Positions 24,481 to 36,304 of a DNA stretch of 64,000 bases are shown here, piece by piece (the stretch's first letter is position 1; the number at the start of each line of letters is the position of its first letter). Where the stretch lies: the NCBI RefSeq assembly GCF_000143535.2, contig NC_037324.1, positions 1,798,001 through 1,862,000 on the forward strand. The letters are read 5' to 3'. The position numbers and the translations under genes are program-made. The notes beneath the pieces were generated by a model. The model did no database searches, was not told where the DNA came from, and saw nothing but the letters and a program-made list of their open reading frames with translations. This DNA comes from Botrytis cinerea B05.10. Taxonomy: Eukaryota > Ascomycota > Leotiomycetes > Helotiales > Sclerotiniaceae.

Positions 24481-26430
24481 TATAGTTTAAACTTATTGTA
24501 TTGAGGGTAAATGTTTACATCTTTACCTTAATCATAAGCGAGCTAAGAATAATTCTAAGGTACCCTCGTCTTTTCAGAGACTCGAACTAGAAATTTTAAT
24601 GAATAGAATATACCTTGAAATTTACTCCATTCAATCCTTTCGAATTCCAATCAACTAATTTCACTAGGGTTATAGAACTCGCCCTAAGAATAATTATAGA
24701 TCCTGTTTTATTTCAGTGTTAATATAATATGTGAGAAAAGGAGATAATAAACATATAAAGTATAAAGTGTAAAGCCCTGTAGTAACAGAATCAGTGATTG
24801 ACGAAGTGGACGCTTCGTTTGTGTAATCAAATCTTTAGTACTTTTATTATATATTAAATAAATCGTTTTTCATAGATTCATCTGATTGATTTAAACTTTT
24901 GTATCTTATAAAGATTATTTTCATTAATAAGACTTTAATGGATTTCTCAAATTTGGAAAGCTAATCCAAGTTTTTGATTCAAGATAATTATTTTTAAACG
25001 CGAAGGGTATTTTCATTTTGAATTCAATTCATAATTAATAAATAGAAATATATATATATATAAGAGCTATTTTATATACTTCTATTTGTATAATACATCC
25101 TATATGGTGTGATATAATAGTAAAGCTTTTGATTAGAAAAATAAAGTGAAAATAATATAAGTAATTTACCCCTCACGTCTCTTCAAACTTTTAACTAATG
25201 TCTTTTACTTACTTTCTAACTTCTACACTCGCTTTTCTTCTTTCTTATCTCTTTAATCTTCTATTAGCCCTTACGCATATACACTTCTATTTACTTTTCC
25301 TACAATTCGAATACTTGAAGATCTTGAAATCTCTAAGATTATTCAGACTTTTCATTCTCTTTTTTTCTCTATCAAAATTCAATAATAGATAGGTCTCGAA
25401 TTTTACAGATAATATTTATTATTTACAAAATAAGGATTTTATTAATAATAAAAATACTATATCAATATTATAATATATATAGTAGAAATTTATATAGGGA
25501 TTTATATTAAATTTTCGTTTTATTCGAGTTATTAACTTTACTACTACAGGGAAGATGAAGATGAGTTTGATTATAGATGTATATAATTGATTGAATAATA
25601 AGTAGATGTGTATATGTATATAAGTATATATGTATTCAAGTATAATATTATAGGAGCTATCTTTAAGATTATGTGAAAGTGTATAGAGACCTTTCGAGGT
25701 AGTTTAGATTAGATTTCAAATAGGAATTTAACAACATTGTAACTAATTATAATCCTTGTAATTATAGTAATATAGATACTAGAGATCCAACTATAGAATA
25801 TCGTAGAGATCTAGATAGTCTAGAAAATCTTAAATTTTAGATCAATATTAGTTATAAGAAAACCTAAATTATAGAATGTAAGCCCTAGAATAATATATCC
25901 TAGGGGGAAAAAAAAATAAGAAATGAAAACAAGCTTGACTAGAATTAATAATATTCTAAAGAAATAGCCTCAGAATAAAAGAATAATCAGGATATCAAGA
26001 GTTACAAAATAAATATCGTATAAAAAAAATCGATTTGATTTATTGATTCGATTTATCGATTTGATATATTAAATAGACTTATTAATATAATCAAAATATA
26101 AAGATCTATATAAAAAAAAGTTTCATTATAATATAAAACTTTATACTCAAAAATAATCATTATTTTTACACTATTATGATTTATAAGTTAGTAATTCGAC
26201 AGCCTATTACTAATCTGCTATAATATATAAATTAATTAATCATCTTTCATTCTACATTCAAATCTCTTTATATTCATAAAATAATAATCCCCTAACTACA
26301 TAAGTTATATAAGTTACTATCTGTTTACTGTTTATTACTGTGCTCTATACAAAGAGCGACGATTAGATTAGAGTAGATTAGATTGGGTTGGGCTGGATTG
26401 AATTAGAGTAAGAATAGCCATTAATCGTTT
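24481..26430. repeat. AT-rich island 2 (RIP-degraded repeat)
   Basis: Strongly A/T-rich, no credible coding frame (the 64-codon frame at 25198-25392 is low-complexity Leu/Phe/Ser). The segment 25935-26175 matches 11045-11285 of island 1 in the same orientation, and 25690-25765 matches 11290-11370 in reverse orientation, in both cases with substitutions mostly of transition type. These shared stretches point to two decayed copies of one repeat, or of two elements in different arrangement. Confidence 0.72.
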
Positions 26431-27196
26431 TAGTATAGAGTAAGAGAGATAGAGAGAGAGAGATAGTTCTTATATCTGGAAATAGAAATGAAAATAAAAA
26501 CGAAAACGCAAACCAAAATGTAGACATGATATAGAAAGAAACCCCAGGCCCTCTCCTCTCCCCGGCACCACAGAACTATCTCATTGTCTAGCATGAATAC
26601 AACATTTGAAGTATGTTCTGTACTCTTATCGAGTATATACAGATAGTAAAGATATACTATATTAACATTTGATTGTTCCAGAGAAACTTCAACAATCAAA
26701 TCCTTCTTAGGTTCTCGCTGGGTCTTTCGATATGTGTGTCTTGTCTAAATCTGAATCATGGTGGAACATTCAAATGTGGAATTGGGAGACAAGTTATGCG
26801 TGTCGCCCATGGCCTTTCCTGAGGCACAATTGAAGGTATTGGAAGCAATCTGAAGTGTTTCAATGTCCCACTTGGAGTCGGACATTCAAAAGTCGAATTT
26901 GGAGTTGCTTTTGGCTATTAGAGACTGCATATCAGCCTTAGGCTGGCACAAACCGGAAGGTTCAGGAAAAGAAGTATTTGAGATCATGTTCATAGTCACC
27001 TGCAAGGAATCTAAAAGTATCGAGAGCAAGAAGGTGTATTCTCATTCATGGTAATAGCTCATCATCAAACCCCAGTATTAATCTCAGTCCATCTTCCTCG
27101 TCAAGCTAATGTTCATCTCAATCTCAAGTAACTAACCACCGATGTCTCTCTGACCAAGCAATTGTAATTATTCATTTCCACCCAGCATATAAAAGT
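26431..27196. other. Intergenic region
   Basis: Transition from the AT-rich island to normal sequence, with a GA-rich run near 26441-26465. Small frames (26430-26699 minus, 26863-27054 plus) carry no domain. No gene supported. Confidence 0.45.
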
Positions 27197-27393
27197 CCCC
27201 TTCCAGCCTTGATAATCAAATCTCCACCAGCAGACCAATCAACAATCATAAGTATCCACCCCCACCCAGCATATCAAAGCCCCTCTGGAACATCCACCAT
27301 CAAATCTCCACCATCAGACCAACCAGCCACAACTAACCACCCCCATCCAGCATATCATTGTCCCCCTCCAACCTCGACAATCAAATCTCCATT
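27181..27393. repeat. Imperfect 81-84-bp tandem repeat
   Basis: About two and a half copies of a unit of 81-84 nt, marked by ATCAAATCTCC at 27215, 27299 and 27380 and by CCAGCATAT at about 27183, 27266 and 27348. It abuts the stop codon of the PNS1-like gene (minus strand, 27397), so it would lie in that gene's 3' UTR. Confidence 0.85.
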
Positions 27394-27396
27394 CCT

Positions 27397-29949
27397 TCAC
27401 TTCAACAACGCCTCGGCAACACTGGGGTTGAATTCTTCTAAGCGAGTCCAAACCACTCCATAGTGCTCCTGAAAAATAGCCGGTTCTCTTGCCATCATAA
27501 CGAAAATGGTACACATAGCTCCATTGAATGGAGCGAATGCAGCTCGAGAAATTTGTGAACCTCCAAAGTACGCGAAAGCAACCAGAACTTCGGCTACTAG
27601 AATATCGTTGTATTCCACAATGGGGCCGGGGATAAGGGTGACCAATAGGAACGTGGAAACAGCGCTGACGACACCAATCAAGACGGGGAAGTATTCGATC
27701 ATTTGGAACAATCCCGTTTCTTTGAGAATGTTCAAACCAGCTGCGGACATTAAGGCAGCACCGGCTTTGCTAGCGTGCCAGTATTTAGTCGAATCAAGAG
27801 CCATCATTGAAAAGGTCCAAGGAGAATTCGTTCTGTCAAGAGCGCCGTGAAAAGGTCCGATAAACGTCAAAACCGTCAACAAAAGGGCACCAGTTATTGA
27901 TAGGAAGGGGGATGTCGGGCCGAGAGATATATTTTGCCCCAGACCGATGACAAGATCTTTCAGGAAAACAGTATAAGAAACGAGACCCGCACCGTAGCAT
28001 ACGCTATTGTAAGTTGACCTAAGCATCGCCCGGATTTGCTTTCTTTGAATCGATGATTGTCCGGATTCTTTTTGTACATTGAGAATTACGTGATTCTTAG
28101 CGACAATGGCGCCCAGAATATGCGCGAAGGAAGATATGACATGCGTAAACCAATATGTCGTGGCAGAGAGTAGAATAATCGCAGCGATGAAGCGTGACGT
28201 GTACAAATTTCGATCCTTAGTACATCCAGGAACAGCCGTATCCCAAATCCGTTTCAAACTATAAAGAACGGCGAGAAAACCAGCGTACGATAAAGCTGTA
28301 GCGATGCTCGAAACCAGACTAATCAGAAGCAGCGTCCAGGGTCGAATTTGGCTTATGGCGAAGGTTACAACTCTTGAAAAATGTCTAGAATCAAACCAGA
28401 CAATCTGCCAGACAACGCAGACGGCGAACAGGAAGAAGGATATGATCAAGGCCGGAAGCAGTCGGTAACTAACAAGCGTAAAAAAGCCCGCCAGTGACAA
28501 CAGACCGATAAATCCAGACATCCACTGACTCAAACTGGCGCGTCGGAGAAGGTAAGAAGCGGCGAGAACAACGTAGGCAAGGAGGATCGAAATGCCAAAG
28601 GCCGGTGCCCTAGTCGAGATAGGTCAGCGTCCATAATGAAAAAGGAAGAGAGAGAAGTTGAGGGGAGTGGAAGGGGGTTTATATAGAAAAATGGCATGGT
28701 CCGTGCGAGCCCGATTCAAGTTTGAGCAAACAGGACAAATAGGACAAACAGGACAAACTCGTCCATAAAGGGACTAGATCAGTTCAGATGTGAGCAAACA
28801 GGACAAAATGGCCCCATGGTGGGTCTAGCACACATGTAGAATAACAGCAACAGGAAGGTGTGATGAAGGAAAGAGCGACAGTGATAGATCTATTGTCTCA
28901 AGTACTTTGAGAACATCTGATGATGTGAATGTCTGAAAGGGTTTGAATATCTCAAGTGTTCTGAATATCTGAAAGGGTTTGAATATCTCAAGTGTTTTGA
29001 ATATCTGAAAGGGTTTGAATATCTCAAGTGTTTTGAATATCTGAAAGAATTTGAATGATTGTGATTGTGTGAATATCCCAAGTACTTTGAGTCCATGAGA
29101 GACTTTGAATGTTTGAAACAGTTTGAGTGAATGAAAGAGTTTGAATGATTGTGATTGTGTAAATGTCCCAAGTACTTCGAGAACATGAGAGGATTTGAGT
29201 GTATAAGATGATATGAATGTCCCAAATACTTTGAGAACACAAGAATGTATGACAACAAAAGTAATTGGTTGTTGAAAATAGCTTGATGGTCTGATGTAGA
29301 TAGAACAACAACAACAAGGAATAAGAGTAATGACAAGACGTGGGTAACATGACAGTGATAGCACTGGATGTGATAAATAGAAAACAAAACAACAGCAGTA
29401 AGGAGTGGGGATGATACCATGCAACGACAGCAACAGGAGAGTGATGATATGGAGAGTTGATCACAGCGACATTGTAGGGGGAAAAATGTGCAACAAAAGT
29501 GGTGTAGTGACAGCAGTGTACCGATAAGAAGATAGGAGGAAGACAAATGAAAGGCAAATGGAAGGTTAGTGAAGGATGAAAGACAACCGGAAATCAAAGT
29601 GGGGAATTCAAAAAGCTAAGAAAAGAATAACTTACACCCAGGTCAACTCCCGGAGGAGAAGACCCGAGGGCTTCCGAGCCTCGACAACCGTCACCCCCCC
29701 GACACCACAGTCCAGCTCCTCCCAATTGGACAAGAGGTAGGTGTTAAACACCACCTCTTTCCGGCCCGACAAAACGACCAGGAAAAGCCCGAAGGCAAAC
29801 AAAAAGGCCGAAGCCAAAAGAAAAGCGATGAATGCCCAAGGGACACCACCCCCTGGGACTTCCGATAAAATGGTGGAAGGACCACCGAAAAAAGCCCCCG
29901 AAGGGGAACGAGAATTGCGCCCACCGGCGCGGCGACGGTTCTTGGCCAT
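27397..29949 (-). CDS. Choline-transporter-like (PNS1/CTL) membrane protein
   Basis: Two exons, 29949-29636 and 28609-27397, join in phase to 508 residues, the usual size of fungal Pns1/CTL (SLC44-type) proteins; the intron would be 1,026 nt, very long for a fungus. The protein has about ten hydrophobic segments: one in exon 1 (VPWAFIAFLLASAFLFAFGL), a loop, then nine or so in exon 2. The late PFHGALDRT...WHAS region and the C-terminal EHYGVVWTRL (matching the family's H-x5 acidic end) support the family. CTL proteins sit in plasma or organelle membranes; choline transport is not proven for the fungal members. The start at 29949 follows a long microsatellite leader; the frame is open further upstream to an ATG at 30243. 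Alternatively exon 2 could be expressed alone from the promoter-like cassette inside the intron. Confidence 0.72.
28678..28830 (-). promoter_or_regulatory. Promoter-like cassette, copy A (inside PNS1-like intron)
   Basis: Read on the minus strand: CTAGTCCC, GGACGAGTTTGTC, three GTCCTGTTTG-type decamers, GCTCAAA, an ACCATG..ATTTTTC step, then TATATAAA at 28685-28678, and a pyrimidine-rich stretch leading to an ATG at 28634. The same order with the same TATA spacing occurs at 57552-57642 (copy B) and, weaker, at 58565-58650 (copy C). Function as a promoter is inferred from layout only. Another TGAGCAAACAGGACAAA unit lies just outside, at 28791-28807. Confidence 0.5.
28885..29265. repeat. Minisatellite in the PNS1-like intron
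   Basis: Tandem units of about 36-39 nt built around GAATATCTCAAGTGTTTT and GAATATCTGAAAGGGTTT, regular between 28920 and 29050 and progressively diverged up to about 29235. It produces long but meaningless open frames on the minus strand, which I do not count as coding. Confidence 0.85.
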
Positions 29950-30271
29950 GAGGCCCAAGAGAGAAGGGGGGGGGGAAGGAGAAAGAAGAGAGAAGAGAGA
30001 GGGGGGGGAGCAGAGCAGAGCGGGGAGGAGGAGGAGGAGGAGGAGGAGGAGGAGGAGGAGGAGGAGGAGGAGGAGGAGGAGGAGGAGGAGGAGGAGGAGG
30101 AGGAGGGAGAGGAAGGGCGGCGGCGGCGGCGGCGGCGGAGGTGTTGTTGTTGTCGTTGTTGCTGTTGCTGCTGCTGCTGCTGTTGTTGTTGCTGTTGTTG
30201 TTGTTGTTGCTGCTGTTGTTCGAATGGTGTCCGATTTTTTCAAAGGATGTGGGAATGAGAGGGTTTATATA
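29950..30271 (-). promoter_or_regulatory. Microsatellite-rich leader and TATA box of PNS1-like gene
   Basis: Upstream of the start at 29949 lie a (GGA/CCT)n tract of about 80 nt (30026-30105), a (GGC)n tract (30117-30137) and a mixed CAA/CAG tract (30139-30221). A TATATAA box on the minus strand (30271-30265) would place transcription start near 30240. The coding frame stays open through all of these to an ATG at 30243, giving a possible 98-residue extension of Thr, Ala, Pro and Leu runs; because that ATG lies about where transcription should begin, I treat the tract as a leader. Confidence 0.55.
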
Positions 30272-32049
30272 CCCAGACGGACTCACTAGCGTGACCTTGA
30301 CGGGTACTTTCATCAATCGAACGTGGAAGGAACAAAATGAGCAGAATGAGCAAAATGCTAGCTCGACCGCCGATCTCTACGATATTAGGGCCGATGAGAA
30401 ATAAGATTCGCTCCATCTCATTCAACAATTGATCACGATGATGCGATATTACCTATTTAGGAAGTCGCATCTTCGCGCCGTTGCCATTTGACCGTAAAGT
30501 GCCGGGAGGTGGTTGCCGAGACACGGAGGAAAGTGAGAATTTTCTCATCCTCAACATCTCAACAATTCCCAATTGACTTGAAGCGGAAATAACAGACCGA
30601 GGAAAAGGAAACCTCACTTTGCATTGCATCTGGGAGGACGAAGTCACGGGGTAAGCACCTACCTATCTACCTCCCTCCCTCCCTCCCTTCCTGGAGACAC
30701 CATCAACGTTCTAAGATTGTATTCCAAATCTATCCTGATCAACTGATTGGATGCCATTTGACTTGAAGCGGTGGAGATGGAGATGGCGGTAGAAACAGAA
30801 GGTGCCATTGTCCTTGTCGGCGGTATTACCATTGTCATTGCCACTGTCATTGACGGTTGGTGGCGATCAACTGTATGATCGGTGTAAAAATGATGGTCAT
30901 GGGTGACATTAGTCCATCAAGACTCCTTACCGATTGGGAATGCATGCTTTGGTTGAGAGCACACCGGCGAAAAGAACCTTTAACACATCTTTGATAGACT
31001 TGTTTAGTTCCATGTAGAATTCAACGGTGACGCGACTACTCCAACTGGATTGTAAGTCAAATGTCCCACTAGGCATTCGATCGTTGTGTGAGGTCGGTGT
31101 TGTCAGGATTTGGGGGAAACGACATACCATCAAAATGCGGAGTGATTTGTCGACTCGCCCACCCAGTCGTTGAGGTATTCAAGATGTTGATCTAGAAACA
31201 TGACCCGTTGCCAGTCTGATCACTTCATTTGATAGTTTGATGTGAGGTGAGGAGAGGAGAAATGAAAGATAAGACGTTATTAAAGCTGCGTGTCTAGCTA
31301 CATCAACTCAGCCGCATACATGCCTCCATTCTCTCAAGTACTGTTACATATCCGACGGTGATGACGATGTTGATTGTTGAGATAACCCATCACCTTCAAA
31401 CTGCATCGAAACTTCAATTAGAGATCCATCTTCTCTGGCAGTACTACCAAATCATTGATCAAGAGAGTAGGTATTGTGTTGTTTGAGTGGCTGGACAAAG
31501 GAACATTCCAGGTAGTCTCTCTGTAGCTGTTTCAAAACCAAAAGGGCAGTGATTACCGTGCCCGCTTCCCACGTCATGAATCTGCCACTCTGGATACCTT
31601 CAGTTATAACAAAACACAATGTTGATCTATCTATAGGTGAGATGTTCCTTTCTACACAGTATGATCGAGTCAATTCGAACATCTGAAGAGAGGTGATCAG
31701 GCCAACCTAGGAAGTCGGGAAATACCCGGCATCTGAGAGATTGTGATTGTGATTGTGATTCGTGAAGATTACTAACCCTCAAAAACATGAACCAACCTTA
31801 TCCGCTTACTGTACTTGTGGAAGAAAAGATGCAGCCTACTGATTCAAATGCACATCATTCATATGTATATACGGAAGAGAAATAAGGAAGAAACCGTGGG
31901 TCCTCTTCATGAGGATACTTGACATGAGGATTCATCCTATAAATGGAAGTGTGTCCATCTTTGAGAGTCTTCCAATACTCTCTCACATTCACCGCACCTT
32001 CCTCATTTTACTGCCCATGTACTACAGAAACATCCAGCCACTTCGAACT
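30272..32049. other. Intergenic region, no supported gene
   Basis: Open frames of 60-76 codons occur on the minus strand (for example 30927-31133 and 31452-31682) but have no recognisable domain and do not join convincingly. A CCTC-type run lies near 30667-30690. Nothing else is supported. Confidence 0.45.
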
Positions 32050-32617
32050 CTAAGAGGCAACGAAAGTGGAATTGAAGCTCAATGTAACCTGAACAGAGCT
32101 GGCAATCGCGTGACCATTGAGCGCCACATTGGTTGTATCGTCGGGCTGTGCATTAGTGTACCACAAAGGCCCTCCCCACGGCGCGTCTCCGGTTGTTCCA
32201 ATCTGTGCTTGGAGCCAAGCAGCATCTCTCTGCAAAGCGAGAATCTTTCAGTATCATAATTCAATACTTTGGTTGTGGACATATATTACTTACGCCTTGA
32301 TTAACATGTGTTCCGACCCACGCAGTGCTCCAAGTACCAGTCGTTGTGACTATGCTGGAGCTAGAATCGAGGATGATATATCCTAGATCCGATCCAAGCC
32401 CACCTTGACCGTTACCTTGAAAGATAGCGCAGGCGTCTTTAAGAGTCCATAGACCTTGATCATTAAGACAGCCGGTAGAAGCGCCTTGACCGTTTAAGGT
32501 GACCAGAATCGTTCCAGGTCCACCTGGAGGAAAGACTGAAAGCTCCGAAAGTTGTGCCAGGCTGGCCGGGAGGAGAGAGAGACCAATGGCTGTAATCGTT
32601 GGCTTGCTGAAAAGCAT
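32050..32617 (-). CDS. Small secreted protein of unknown function
   Basis: Two exons, 32617-32294 and 32229-32050, joined in phase 0 across a 64-nt intron (donor GTAAGT, acceptor TTTGCAG), give 167 residues. The first 22 form a signal peptide ending in LPASLAQ, so the protein should enter the secretory pathway. The mature part is about 145 residues, with only two Cys in the first exon (in TGCLNDQ and DACAIFQG), a Gly-rich GPGTILVTLNGQG stretch, and a Trp-rich second exon (APWGGPLWYTNAQPDD). No family recognised. An in-frame ATG four codons upstream (32629) is less likely as the start because it would lengthen the n-region. It may be an extracellular beta-rich protein; that is a guess from the alternating pattern. 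Confidence 0.72.
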
Positions 32618-35229
32618 TTTGGATATCAAGTTAGATAGTGTGTGAAAGATGTGAGGAGATTTTGCTCTGATAGAGTTTATTGCAGTCTCTTGAAAAAATG
32701 TGTGCGACTCGTTGGTCTTTATAGATTCCCGTGAGGGCTATCTTGATGAAAGCGGTGCAATGAGTACAAGTTCTATGCCGTGAGAGTCGACCAGAAAGAA
32801 CTTACGAGCATGCATCTCGTTTCGCAACCAAACGATTACCTGAATTAGCACTCAACTGCTCAACATTTACGACGCAAAGATCTCTTGAATTTGACAATCA
32901 GCTGATTACTGTGCTCAAACTCACGTGTATGCACCGTTTGCAGTCAGCGGCGCAAGACTTGCTCGTTTCCGGCACCCGAGCTCGGAACACTCCCGAGGCC
33001 ACATAAAACGTGTATGCAGCTATACGATAAACGGCTTGTTCGAGCTCTCTTGATTGATTATTCCTGCACGAATGAGTTCATTAAGCAGCTTTCCCAATCA
33101 AACCATCTCTGCAGAACTAGTGGGAAGGCCACGACTAGAACTTTCCATAAGTTATGCTCGTATTAACGCAAAAGGTAAGGCAGACACTCCCGTTGCAGAT
33201 AACGTTGGCTGAGTCGGATGAAAGTTGGAAGAATCCGACACTCCCTCCTAGCCTCGAGATCCTGGATTCCGGATTCCAGTACGATGGTGTCGTGAGCATA
33301 AGTAAATTCGTGCTTGAGCTCAAGTTGCTACCCGGCAGGAGTTCTTGGATCAGATACGCCCTTGATCAAATAAGGGGAGGGTTTCAGCATCTTGTCGGTT
33401 GATGAGGTATACGCGTGTTTGAAAAAGGTCAAGACGAATGAAGTGGTGGTGTTTAGCGCTTGGTCCGTGCTCAAATCCAACCTCACATCGTTATTTCACC
33501 AATCTAGGACAGAGGACAGGAACCAGCAAGCAGTATAAAGATTTGAAATCGATGAATGAGACAGCTCGTGCTTACCCATTTGACCGACGACAACTCGATG
33601 CTGCGTGATGACCAGCTGTTACCTCTTCATTGATTTGGTACCATGTCCGTCTCAAGATACCCTGCGATTGGCCGTCATATTTTTGCTTGATTCCATGCTT
33701 CGCAATGAAAGCTCAAAGTCTCCTTTAGTTCTTTCGTCCACTTATCGAATCGAGTATAACAGACAGGTAGATTACATCCGTCTACTAAGATGCTGCCGAC
33801 GAGTTTAAGAAAACAGTTCTCGGCAATTTTCTAAGCAACAAATCAACTACAGTAGGATCACTGCTCTGATGACACTGTGCCTTCATCAGTAATCAATACC
33901 CTTTCATAAAGACCCATAGCAGAACGCCCATATCTCTTCGCTGTATAAGTATTCCTAGTCTTGATGAATATTAGGATTCTTGGGCAAATGAGCAGCAAAT
34001 ATACGGTTACTTCGATTGTGGAGAGAAGTCTAGAGAAACAAGCGATGAATGCATGAACGTGGTATGCTTGATACTTTGATACTTTGATGTTTTGACGTCA
34101 AAACTGTCTGCTTGAGGATTACCGAGGGACAGTTGAATTCAAACTTATCCCAATCGTGAAATGGATTCAATCTGTTGTAATCTCGTTTGAAAACGTCCCC
34201 CTTTCCGATAGAGTCTGCTGGGGACACGTGACACCTGCGTAATACTATTCTTGCCGTCTCAATCTCAAGGGTGATCTCAGTCTTATCGTTCCTTCAAGTT
34301 GAATCAATACCTAAGCTCATGGTACGAAATAAAGTTCAAATCAAGAATTTTGTCACCCCAATCCATGTCATGAGAGTAACCGTTACTCAAACCTTCCCAT
34401 TTCCACCAATGAAGCCGGAGATATCGGCGTTTGAACAGGTGAGTAAATCCGAGGACAATATTCTCCCCGTATCACGAGTATGGCCATGTGAAGAGGGGAG
34501 AGAGAAGAGCAATATCCCACGACAGGACTAGAAGTTTCGTGACCACTTGCTTACCTGTTGATATTGCAGCAGAAGAAGAAGATATCATGAACATCAACCC
34601 AGGGTCTTGAGCATTGTTGATGAACAATCCCATCACAATACCAACATGTTATATAGGAATCAGAAAGGCGAATGATACATTGCTGTTGACCAGACAGTGT
34701 CTATCTAGGTAGATACACATATTACAAGTGCGATTACCACGAAGCGGAACCTGAATTCTCGTCCATGAACGCACCCCTCACGCTTGAAAAGACTTTCGGG
34801 TTTCCCCCAAAAACGAAGCTTTGAAAACCAAGACACGCCAAAACCAAGATTTGAGAGTCAAATCTACGTTGAGCCATTAGAGACACTGCGGTGGTGCGAT
34901 CGATGTCACTGGCACTCACTGTCGCACGTCATTTGTACCTCCCCTCTTCAACCGCATGCCCGCGGTTTCTCTCTCGTAACTCCGAGATTTCATACTTACT
35001 TCCAGTTGACTTTGAAGTTTCCAATCTATATATCCTCTTTGTTAACATGAACTTTTCTCTTCATTAACTTCTTCCCTCTACAACTTCTTCCCTATACAAT
35101 CTTCTTCTCTTTATAACTTCTTCTCTCTAGAATCTCTCCCCTCCATATTTCTCTCCCCTCCCGCAAAAAAACTCCCGATACACTACACCTCTTACCCATA
35201 ACAACATAAAGTCTAGCGTCTCCATCACA
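32618..35229. other. Intergenic region
   Basis: About 2.6 kb without a convincing gene. Short frames on both strands show no domain. The last 180 nt before the reductase gene are pyrimidine-rich, with imperfect ACTTCTTCCCTCT units (about 35065-35160), consistent with its promoter/leader. Confidence 0.5.
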
Positions 35230-36304
35230 ATGCCTATTCTCGCCGGAAAAGAAATATCCCAAAATGGCCTAGGTCTCATGCGTAAGTCTCACCCTCCACT
35301 CAACACTCCAATGGATCCCAATCATTTTCAAGCCAAAGAACCCTCATTAATTGCCCCCAGGTATGACCTGGCGCGGCGAGCAAACTCCGGACAGCATTGC
35401 ATTTCCCGTCCTGAAAGCCGCTCTCGCAGCCGGAGTAAATGTATGGAATGGCGCAGATTTCTACGGCTCTCCAGAAAACAACTCCCTTCACCTCCTCGCG
35501 CGCTACTTCGCAGAGTATCCTGAAGATGCAGAGAAAGTGGTTCTCTGTATCAAGAGTGGATTTGCCGATCGAAAGACGTTCACGATGGACAGTTCGCCAG
35601 AAGCGGTCTACAAGTATGTCGAAAACGCCAAGAAGATTTTAGGAGGCCATAAACGCATCGATCTTTTCGGTATGGCTAGACAGGATAAGATGACGCCGAT
35701 TGAGGATACTGTTAGGGCTTTGAATGAGTGCGTCAAGAAGGATTTGATTGGCGGAATTCAATTGAGTGAAGTCTCGGCCAATTCCATTCGCCGTGCTAGT
35801 GCGGTGGCAAAGATCGATATGCTCGAGGCGGAAATTAGCTTGTGGGCTACGGATGTCTTTGAGAACGGCGTGGCAGAAGCTTGTGGAGAATTGGGAATCG
35901 TCATGGTTGCTCATACACCACTTGGAGCAGGTATGCTGACGGGGCAATTCAAGAGTCTGGATGATTTGCCAGAGAGTGATCCTCATCGCCACTTTCCCCG
36001 TTTCCAACCAGAAAACTTTCAAAAGAATTTAGATTTGGTGGAGGAGTTAGGAAAGCTGGCTTTGAACAAGGGATGCACACCGGCACAGTTGGCTTTGTGT
36101 TGGATCAAGTCACAGAGCAAGAAGCCGGGCTATCCTCTCATCATTCCAGTCTTTGGAGCTAGATCCGAGTCTAGGGTTGAGGAGAATACTACCGAGGTTG
36201 AATTGACGGACTCGGATCTTGATACGATTAATGAGATTCTTGCTAGTTTCCCAGTGCAAGGACATCGGTATCCAGCTGCCACTGCTTCTCTTTGTGAGTA
36301 CTAG
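35230..36304 (+). CDS. Aldo-keto reductase, pyridoxal reductase type
   Basis: Two exons, 35230-35281 and 35361-36304, give 331 residues. The protein is an aldo-keto reductase of the AKR8-like pyridoxal reductase (Plr1) group, which reduces pyridoxal to pyridoxine with NADPH in the cytosol. Seen: the N-terminal GLGLM...TWRGE turn, the NGADFYG motif with catalytic Tyr-52 and Asp-50, the VVLCIKSGF strand with Lys-82, IDLFGMARQD where family members carry the HRxD-type segment, an IQLSEVSANS strand, AHTPLGAGMLTGQ, and a C-terminal IIPVFGARSESRVEENT cofactor site. The usual catalytic His position reads as FGMAR, as in other Plr1-like enzymes, which is why Plr1 is preferred over general AKRs. Substrate is inferred from similarity. 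Confidence 0.87.

Noticed and set aside
28825..29597. Minus-strand frames of 177-235 codons with FKPFQIF or YSNPFRYS repeats
   Set aside because: They are translations of the intronic minisatellite in three frames at once, with no domain and no codon preference for one frame.
29744..30316. Several long open frames on both strands (poly-Pro, poly-Arg, poly-Leu, poly-Asn)
   Set aside because: They are produced by trinucleotide microsatellites. Only the minus frame continuing into the MAKN start fits the PNS1-like gene.
31452..31682. 76-codon minus-strand frame with a protein-like ITEGIQSGRFMTWEAG stretch
   Set aside because: No consistent exon could be joined on either side and no family is recognised.
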